DNA of 64,000 bases from ZC4RG30 sp046047615 (GTDB lineage Bacteria > Pseudomonadota > Gammaproteobacteria > Steroidobacterales > Steroidobacteraceae). The position numbers and the translations under genes were made by a program. The stretch is from NCBI GenBank assembly GCA_046047615.1, contig JBJOHO010000032.1, forward strand, positions 27,847 through 91,846, given 5' to 3'. This document shows positions 58,045-64,000 of the stretch, one piece after another; the stretch's first letter is position 1; every line of letters begins with the position of its first letter. The notes under the pieces were generated by a model, which made no database searches, was not told the DNA's origin, and worked only from the letters and a program-made list of their open reading frames with translations.

Positions 58045-58389
58045 ATGACTGGAACCACCGCCGAAACTCTCCTGTTCACCGACGCTGCCGCCTCCAAGGT
58101 GGGCGAACTCATCGAGGCCGAGGGAAATCCGGCGCTGATGCTCCGCGTATTTGTCCAAGGTGGCGGGTGCTCCGGTCTCCAGTACGGTTTCGAATTTGAT
58201 GAGGTCCAGCAGGAGGGCGACACCTTGGTCGAAAACCAGGGTGTCCGGTTGCTCGTCGACCCCATGAGCTTCCAGTATCTGGCCGGTGCCGAAATCGATT
58301 ACCGGGAGGGTCTGGAGGGCTCACAGTTCGTGATCCGCAATCCCAACGCCACGACAACCTGCGGCTGCGGATCGTCTTTTGCCGCCTGA
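58045..58389 (+). CDS. erpA: A-type iron-sulfur cluster carrier ErpA
   Basis: 114-residue carrier that delivers [4Fe-4S] clusters to targets such as IspG and IspH. Cluster ligands are Cys42 (GGGCSG), Cys106 and Cys108 (CGCGSSF). EGLEGSQFVIRNPNATTTCG matches ErpA more than IscA. It is 18 nt downstream of the bactofilin gene and converges on anmK. Confidence 0.96.
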   Translation: MTGTTAETLLFTDAAASKVGELIEAEGNPALMLRVFVQGGGCSGLQYGFEFDEVQQEGDTLVENQGVRLLVDPMSFQYLAGAEIDYREGLEGSQFVIRNPNATTTCGCGSSFAA

Positions 58390-58392
58390 TAT

Positions 58393-58424
58393 CCGGTCGC
58401 GCGTGGCAGGCCACGCAGGATCGG
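58393..58424. terminator. Hairpin between convergent erpA and anmK
   Basis: CCGGTC...GATCGG outer arms (one G-T pair) enclose GCGTGG-CAGG-CCACGC, giving a 12-bp interrupted stem in the 39-bp gap between the two stops. There is no U-tract, so it is a terminator candidate only. Confidence 0.45.
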
Positions 58425-58428
58425 TTCC

Positions 58429-59535
58429 CTAGCGTCCACCGCCGCCCGGATACAGCCCACCCAAGACCCGTAGACCGTGGGCGCCAGTCGCGGCTGGCAG
58501 ATTCCCCGGCAGTCCTTCGATCCTGCGATGCGCCAGCCACGCGAAGGCCGCGCCTTCCACCCACTGGGGGTCCAGCCCGGCCTCCGATGTCGTCGTGATC
58601 CGCGCGCCACCGGCGTGTGCGGCGAGGCGGCGCAGCAACTCCGGATTGCGCGCTCCGCCGCCACAGACATACACCACATCCACGGCACCTGCGTCGCGGA
58701 TTGCGTGGCCCAATGTCAGGGCGGTGAATTCGCACAAGGTTGCCAACATGTCGCTTGCTGCGGCCTGCCGCCCGGCCAGCCGTCCGGCAAGCCATGCACC
58801 GTTGAACAATTCACGGCCCGTGCTCTTGGGCGGTGGCTGGTGGAAGTAGGGCTCGTCCAGCAACCGCTGCAGCAGCTCTCGGTCGATCTTGCCGCCCGCT
58901 GCAATGCGCCCGCCATCGTCAAGCGGCAGACCCAGGCGCTCCCGACAGTAGAGGTCCATGAGGCAGTTCCCGGGCCCGGTATCAAAGCCGCTGACCTCTG
59001 CCGACGCCGGCAGCACGGTGATGTTGGCGATCCCACCAATATTGGCCACCACCCGCGTGTGGCCTGGCCGTCGGAAAATCTCGGCGTGGAAGCCGGGAAC
59101 GAGCGGCGCACCCTCGCCACCTGCCGCGACATCCCGCCGGCGGAAATCTGCGACGACGTCGATGCCCGTGAGTTCGGCGATCGTGTTCGGATCACCGATC
59201 TGCAGGGTGAAGGGTGTCGCACCTCGCGGCTGGTGCCGCAGGGTCTGCCCATGGCTGCCGATGGCGCGCACTGCTCCGCATTCCAAGTCGATCCCTGAAA
59301 GCAGCGACAATGCCGCCTCTGCAAAACACCGGGCCACCCCGACATCAAGGCGGCACAACGCATCCACGTCGGTGGCCGCTGGCTGTTCCACTGTCGCCTG
59401 CAATTGTGCAGCCAGAACCGCAGGATATGGCTGATGGCGGGCGGCAAGCGTTTCGATACGGCCGTCCGCGATACGGACCAGGACGGCGTCGATGCCATCC
59501 ATGCTGGTGCCCGACATCAGGCCGACATACAGCAT
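58429..59535 (-). CDS. anmK: Anhydro-N-acetylmuramic acid kinase
   Basis: Phosphorylates and opens 1,6-anhydroMurNAc released from peptidoglycan, giving MurNAc-6-P. The 368-residue product has GLMSGTSMDGIDAVLV, AIGSHGQTLRHQP, IGDPNTIAELTGIDVVADFRRRD, VVANIGGIANITVLP and VCGGGARNPELLRRL. ATG 59535 overlaps the M23 peptidase stop by 1 nt (TGATG); a GTG one codon earlier exists. Together with ampD and a lytic transglycosylase in this window it makes most of a wall-recycling pathway. Confidence 0.96.
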   Translation of the reverse strand: MLYVGLMSGTSMDGIDAVLVRIADGRIETLAARHQPYPAVLAAQLQATVEQPAATDVDALCRLDVGVARCFAEAALSLLSGIDLECGAVRAIGSHGQTLRHQPRGATPFTLQIGDPNTIAELTGIDVVADFRRRDVAAGGEGAPLVPGFHAEIFRRPGHTRVVANIGGIANITVLPASAEVSGFDTGPGNCLMDLYCRERLGLPLDDGGRIAAGGKIDRELLQRLLDEPYFHQPPPKSTGRELFNGAWLAGRLAGRQAAASDMLATLCEFTALTLGHAIRDAGAVDVVYVCGGGARNPELLRRLAAHAGGARITTTSEAGLDPQWVEGAAFAWLAHRRIEGLPGNLPAATGAHGLRVLGGLYPGGGGR

Positions 59536-60875
59536 CACTTGCCAGCTGCCGCCGCAGTGGCGGCGGTCGCAGTACCGCCTGCCGGCGCTGGCATATGGCC
59601 GGCCGTGCCAAGGCTCGCCAGCAGGGGGCGAGCCTTGGATTGGAAGTCTCCCAGCAGAGCCGGCTCGATCCGTTCCGATTCCTGGTTGCGGACGGCGGTC
59701 TGCGGATTGCGGTGGACGCCCCGCACCAGGAACTCGAAGTGGAGGTGCGGTCCGCTTGCCAACCCGGTCATGCCGACGTGGCCGATCACTTCCCCCTGCT
59801 CGACGCGTTGGCCCGCGACCAGGCCGGTCGCAAAGCGGGAGAGGTGTCCGTACCGGGTCACAACCTGGCCCGCGTGCCCGATCTCCACCACGTTGCCGTA
59901 GCCGCCCCGCACGCCGCGGTACAGGACCCGGCCGCTGCCGGCCGCCCGGACCGGGGTGCCCGCGGGTGCCGCGTAGTCGATGCCACGGTGTGCCCTGACC
60001 CGGTTGAGTATCGGGTGCCTGCGGGCGGTGCTGAAACGCGAACTGATGCGCGAGAACTCCAGCGGTGCCTTCAGGAACGCCTTGCGCATGCCGCGCCCGT
60101 CGGGCGTGAAATAGCGCGCCTTGCCGTCGGAACCCACATAGCGAACGGCCTCGTGCACGCGCCCATCGTTGATGAATCGCGCTGCAAGAATGTCGCCGTC
60201 CCCGATGTACTCCCCCTCGCGCGTCACCCGCTCATAGGCCAAGGCGAACCGGTCACCCTTGCGCAGGTCCAGAACGAAATCCACGTCCCAGCCGAACAAT
60301 TCCGCCAGAGCGAGCGTCGTACGGTCTGCGAGTCCTGCCCCGCTTGCGGCCTCGAACAGCGAGCTCTCGATCACGCCCGACGTGGTCGTGACCGTCCGCG
60401 TGAGGGGCGTCTCCAGTACGGTCGTGACGAACGCGTCACGGCCGTCGCGCCGCACCTGAAGCACCTCGCTCGGGGAAATGCGTCGCTCCAGACCCATGAT
60501 CTCGCCAGCCCGGTGGCTCAGCACCAGCAGTTCACCGGGCCGCAGCCGGTCGAGCGTGGCCCGCAGTTCCTTGACGCCACGGAGGTCCGCGAGGTCCGCG
60601 AGCGAGAGCTCAAGGCGGCGGAAGATCTGGTCCATCGTGTCGTTGCGCCGCACCTCCACCTCGATCCGCGACCATCCTGCCTCGGCCGCCCGCAGCGCGG
60701 AGGCCGCGGGCTGCATGGCCGGCTGCATGACACCGAGTGCGGAGGCGATCTCGCCGGAGGTTTCCGCGTAGCGAACGGAATCCAGCGCGAGCCAGACCAG
60801 GAAACTGGTCGCAATGACCTGCAGCGCATGAACGCGCCATCGAGTGCGCTGCGCGCCAGCCGTGAGCGTGCCCAA
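59535..60875 (-). CDS. M23-family peptidoglycan endopeptidase
   Basis: 446-residue inner-membrane anchored or exported enzyme with one N-terminal hydrophobic segment (LQVIATSFLVWLAL). An OapA/LysM-like region (RRNDTMDQIFRRLELSLADL; LRPGELLVLSHRAGEIMGLER) precedes the LytM domain: HRGIDYAAPAGTPVRAAGSG (His296, Asp300) and GPHLHFEF (His377, His379). All zinc ligands are present. The start is TTG, supported by GGAGGA 7 nt upstream. The order M23-anmK opposite tyrS is the Pseudomonas arrangement. Confidence 0.92.
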   Translation of the reverse strand: MGTLTAGAQRTRWRVHALQVIATSFLVWLALDSVRYAETSGEIASALGVMQPAMQPAASALRAAEAGWSRIEVEVRRNDTMDQIFRRLELSLADLADLRGVKELRATLDRLRPGELLVLSHRAGEIMGLERRISPSEVLQVRRDGRDAFVTTVLETPLTRTVTTTSGVIESSLFEAASGAGLADRTTLALAELFGWDVDFVLDLRKGDRFALAYERVTREGEYIGDGDILAARFINDGRVHEAVRYVGSDGKARYFTPDGRGMRKAFLKAPLEFSRISSRFSTARRHPILNRVRAHRGIDYAAPAGTPVRAAGSGRVLYRGVRGGYGNVVEIGHAGQVVTRYGHLSRFATGLVAGQRVEQGEVIGHVGMTGLASGPHLHFEFLVRGVHRNPQTAVRNQESERIEPALLGDFQSKARPLLASLGTAGHMPAPAGGTATAATAAAAGK

Positions 60876-60999
60876 GTGTGCTTCCTCCCGCGTGCCGGCA
60901 ACTGCGACGCCGAAACCTAAAGTAAGGGCTGCGCCCGGTCAACGCACGACGTGCCCTGCAGGCGGGACACCCGGCCGGCCCAGCAGTTATCCTGCAGCG

Positions 61000-62244
61000 A
61001 TGGAAAACACAGCCACAGTGCCGGATGCAGTGCCGGCAGATCACCCCCAACTGCCAGAGCTGCGCCGCGGGACACAAGAAATCCTGACCGAGGCCGACCT
61101 CGTCAAGAAGCTCGCCAGGGGCGTCCCGCTGGTTGTGAAGGCAGGCTTCGACCCGACGGCTCCCGACCTGCATCTTGGCCATACTGTGCTTCTCAACAAG
61201 ATGCGCCAGTTCCAGCAGTTCGGGCACGACGTGGTGTTCCTGATCGGCGACTTCACCGGAATGATCGGGGACCCGACCGGACGCAACGTGACCCGTCCTC
61301 GCCTGACGCCCGACGCCATCGAGGCCAATGCCCGGACCTACCAGCAACAGGTCTTCAAGATTCTTGACGCGCAGCGCACGCGCATCGAATTCAACTCACG
61401 TTGGTTTGGTTCAATGCCTGCCTCCGGCCTGATCGAGATCGCTGCACGCCACACCGTTGCGCGGATGCTGGAGCGAGACGACTTCAACAAGCGGTTCAGA
61501 AGCAACCAGCCCATCGCCTTGCACGAGTTCCTCTACCCCTTGGTGCAGGGCTATGACTCAGTAGCTCTCAAGGCGGATGTTGAACTCGGCGGAACGGACC
61601 AGAAGTTCAATCTGCTGGTTGGTCGGCAACTGCAGGAACAGTACGGCCAGCCACCGCAAGTGGTGGTCACGCTCCCTCTGCTCGAGGGGCTCGACGGCGT
61701 CAACAAGATGTCAAAATCATTGGGCAACTATGTGGGCATTGCCGAGGACGCGAACACAATCTTCGGCAAGCTCATGTCCATCTCCGACACACTGATGTGG
61801 CGGTACTTCGAGATGCTGAGTTTCCGGCCAATGGCTGACATAGACGGGCTGCGCCGTCAGGTTGCCGAGGGCCGGAACCCGCGCGACGTCAAATTCGAAC
61901 TGGCCCACGAGATCACGGCGCGTTTCCACGATCCCGCAGCGGCAACCGCCGCCCAAGCTGCGTTTGTTGAGCGCTTCGCGAACAGGGCTTTGCCTGACGA
62001 TCTGCCCCTGCAGCAACTTCCAGCGCCGGATGCGAGTGGCGTGCGTGTTGCTGCGGCGCTTCGCGAGGCCGGGCTCGCGGCAAGCAACTCCGAGGCCTCG
62101 CGCAAGATTGCAGAGGGTGCCGTCCGGGTGGATGGCGTCCGGGTCAGCGACAAGGAAGCGCGCTTGCCCGCAGGAGTCGAGGTGATCCTCCAGTTGGGCT
62201 CCAGGCGCTTCGCGCGGGTGAAGATCACGGTTCCGTCAAGCTGA
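61000..62244 (+). CDS. tyrS: Tyrosyl-tRNA synthetase
   Basis: 414-residue class I synthetase. HIGH-type motif is PDLHLGH (His58, His61), the Tyr pocket includes KAGFDPTAP and ALKADVELGGTDQKFN, and KMSKS is at 236-240. A C-terminal S4 domain (ASNSEASRKIAEGAVRVDGVRVSD) binds tRNA. It ends ~325 bp before 16S rRNA. Codon use is slightly less GC-biased than in its neighbours. Confidence 0.97.
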   Translation: MENTATVPDAVPADHPQLPELRRGTQEILTEADLVKKLARGVPLVVKAGFDPTAPDLHLGHTVLLNKMRQFQQFGHDVVFLIGDFTGMIGDPTGRNVTRPRLTPDAIEANARTYQQQVFKILDAQRTRIEFNSRWFGSMPASGLIEIAARHTVARMLERDDFNKRFRSNQPIALHEFLYPLVQGYDSVALKADVELGGTDQKFNLLVGRQLQEQYGQPPQVVVTLPLLEGLDGVNKMSKSLGNYVGIAEDANTIFGKLMSISDTLMWRYFEMLSFRPMADIDGLRRQVAEGRNPRDVKFELAHEITARFHDPAAATAAQAAFVERFANRALPDDLPLQQLPAPDASGVRVAAALREAGLAASNSEASRKIAEGAVRVDGVRVSDKEARLPAGVEVILQLGSRRFARVKITVPSS

Positions 62245-62358
62245 AACAATTTTTCCACAAGTCATCGCGCGGCAGTCGCGCGCGGCTATACTGCGCGCCC
62301 CCTGGTTGGTCTGGCTGTGTGCTGGTCTGGCAAGTGGCACTGAGGTGCTTCGAGGGGG

Positions 62359-62386
62359 TTGACGGGGCGAGTTGAGTGGTTATACT
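62359..62386 (+). promoter_or_regulatory. rrn promoter
   Basis: TTGACG (62359-62364), 16-bp spacer, TATACT (62381-62386), then the GC discriminator TGCGCCCCC. This is the classic layout of a growth-rate and ppGpp-controlled rRNA promoter. Start near 62393. Confidence 0.75.
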
Positions 62387-62442
62387 TGCGCCCCCTTGCT
62401 GATGGCGGAAGCTGTTGGCGATCGGATCCAGGCGGTCCGAGG

Positions 62443-62475
62443 TTGTTTAAGAATTTGGCAGGTAATTTGTGTGGG
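62443..62475 (+). promoter_or_regulatory. rrn antitermination site (boxA with boxC-like segment)
   Basis: TTGTTTAAGAATTTGGCAGG then TAATTTGTGTGGGGACTCG closely follows the E. coli rrn leader (boxA GCTCTTTAACA, then AATTT...TGTGTGGGCACTCG). It should recruit NusB-S10 and the Nus/Sub complex. Confidence 0.7.
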
Positions 62476-62569
62476 GACTCGCGTCAAGGTGCCTTGAGTG
62501 CCAAGACCGAGTGACCAAGAGTCCAGCAATGGGTTTGAGTTCACTCTTTTGACTGAAGCTTGAAAACTT

Positions 62570-64000
<1,431 letters not shown>

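Larger units (their letters stand above)
62245..62569 (+). other. 325-bp ribosomal RNA leader region, no coding gene
   Basis: Contains two TATACT -10 elements (62287-62292 and 62381-62386), each followed by a GC-rich discriminator (GCGCGCCCC; TGCGCCCCC), a boxA-like antiterminator near 62443, and a small inverted repeat (62559-62573) at the 16S 5' end. The first -10 has no convincing -35. Confidence 0.75.

Overview
The window is a dense, GC-rich chromosomal segment of a gammaproteobacterium, ending in the first ~1.43 kb of a 16S rRNA gene. Three blocks keep the gene order known from Pseudomonas: yggT-proC-yggS / pilT-pilU; gshB-tonB-yqgE-ruvX-pyrB / pilG-pilH-pilI-pilJ-chpA; and DUF6776-bactofilin-erpA / anmK-M23 peptidase / tyrS-rrn. 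The details differ from Pseudomonas (no pilK or pyrR, a very short PilJ, three PilT paralogues), so an environmental lineage related to Xanthomonadales, Nevskiales or Steroidobacterales is plausible. The sequence alone does not let me fix the genus. I see no prophage, transposon, CRISPR array or tRNA gene.

Layout. 1-10.1 kb: dinB (partial), dnaG, an inserted MFS transporter, a 36-residue membrane micro-ORF, yqeY and rpsU, divergent from tsaD-folB-folK; then folM, midA, cca and a small heat-shock protein with a sigma-32-like promoter. 10.1-20.4 kb: a split B12-dependent ribonucleotide reductase (nrdJa/nrdJb) behind an NrdR box, a lytic transglycosylase, an L,D-transpeptidase, ppnN, a small orphan ORF, htpG with a second sigma-32-like promoter, msrB, a hydrolase and an HU-family protein. 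20.5-26 kb: yggT-proC-yggS and three tandem PilT-family ATPases. 26-32.7 kb (minus strand): gshB-tonB-yqgE-ruvX-pyrB, a PyrK-like flavoprotein and two exported proteins. 32.9-41.1 kb: the Chp/Pil chemosensory operon, with a minimal PilJ and a 1714-residue ChpA. 41-44.9 kb: an Old Yellow Enzyme, an SRPBCC protein, rsmE and bioA.

44.9-51.4 kb is the most accessory-looking part. A PQQ- and haem-containing alcohol dehydrogenase lipoprotein, a vanillyl-alcohol-oxidase/4-cresol-dehydrogenase type flavoprotein, a small cytochrome c and AmpD are joined by three successive GTGA overlaps, followed by an exported carotenoid-oxygenase-family enzyme. Together they look like an envelope-side route for oxidising phenylpropanoid or lignin-derived phenols, with a cell-wall recycling amidase embedded in it.

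51.4-62.2 kb: a PduO-type cobalamin adenosyltransferase (which could supply the cofactor for NrdJ), an inositol-phosphatase-family enzyme, a split spermidine-synthase-like pair, pdxH, tyrA, rppH, the bactofilin block, anmK, an M23 peptidase and tyrS. 62.2-64 kb: an rRNA promoter/antiterminator leader and 16S rRNA.
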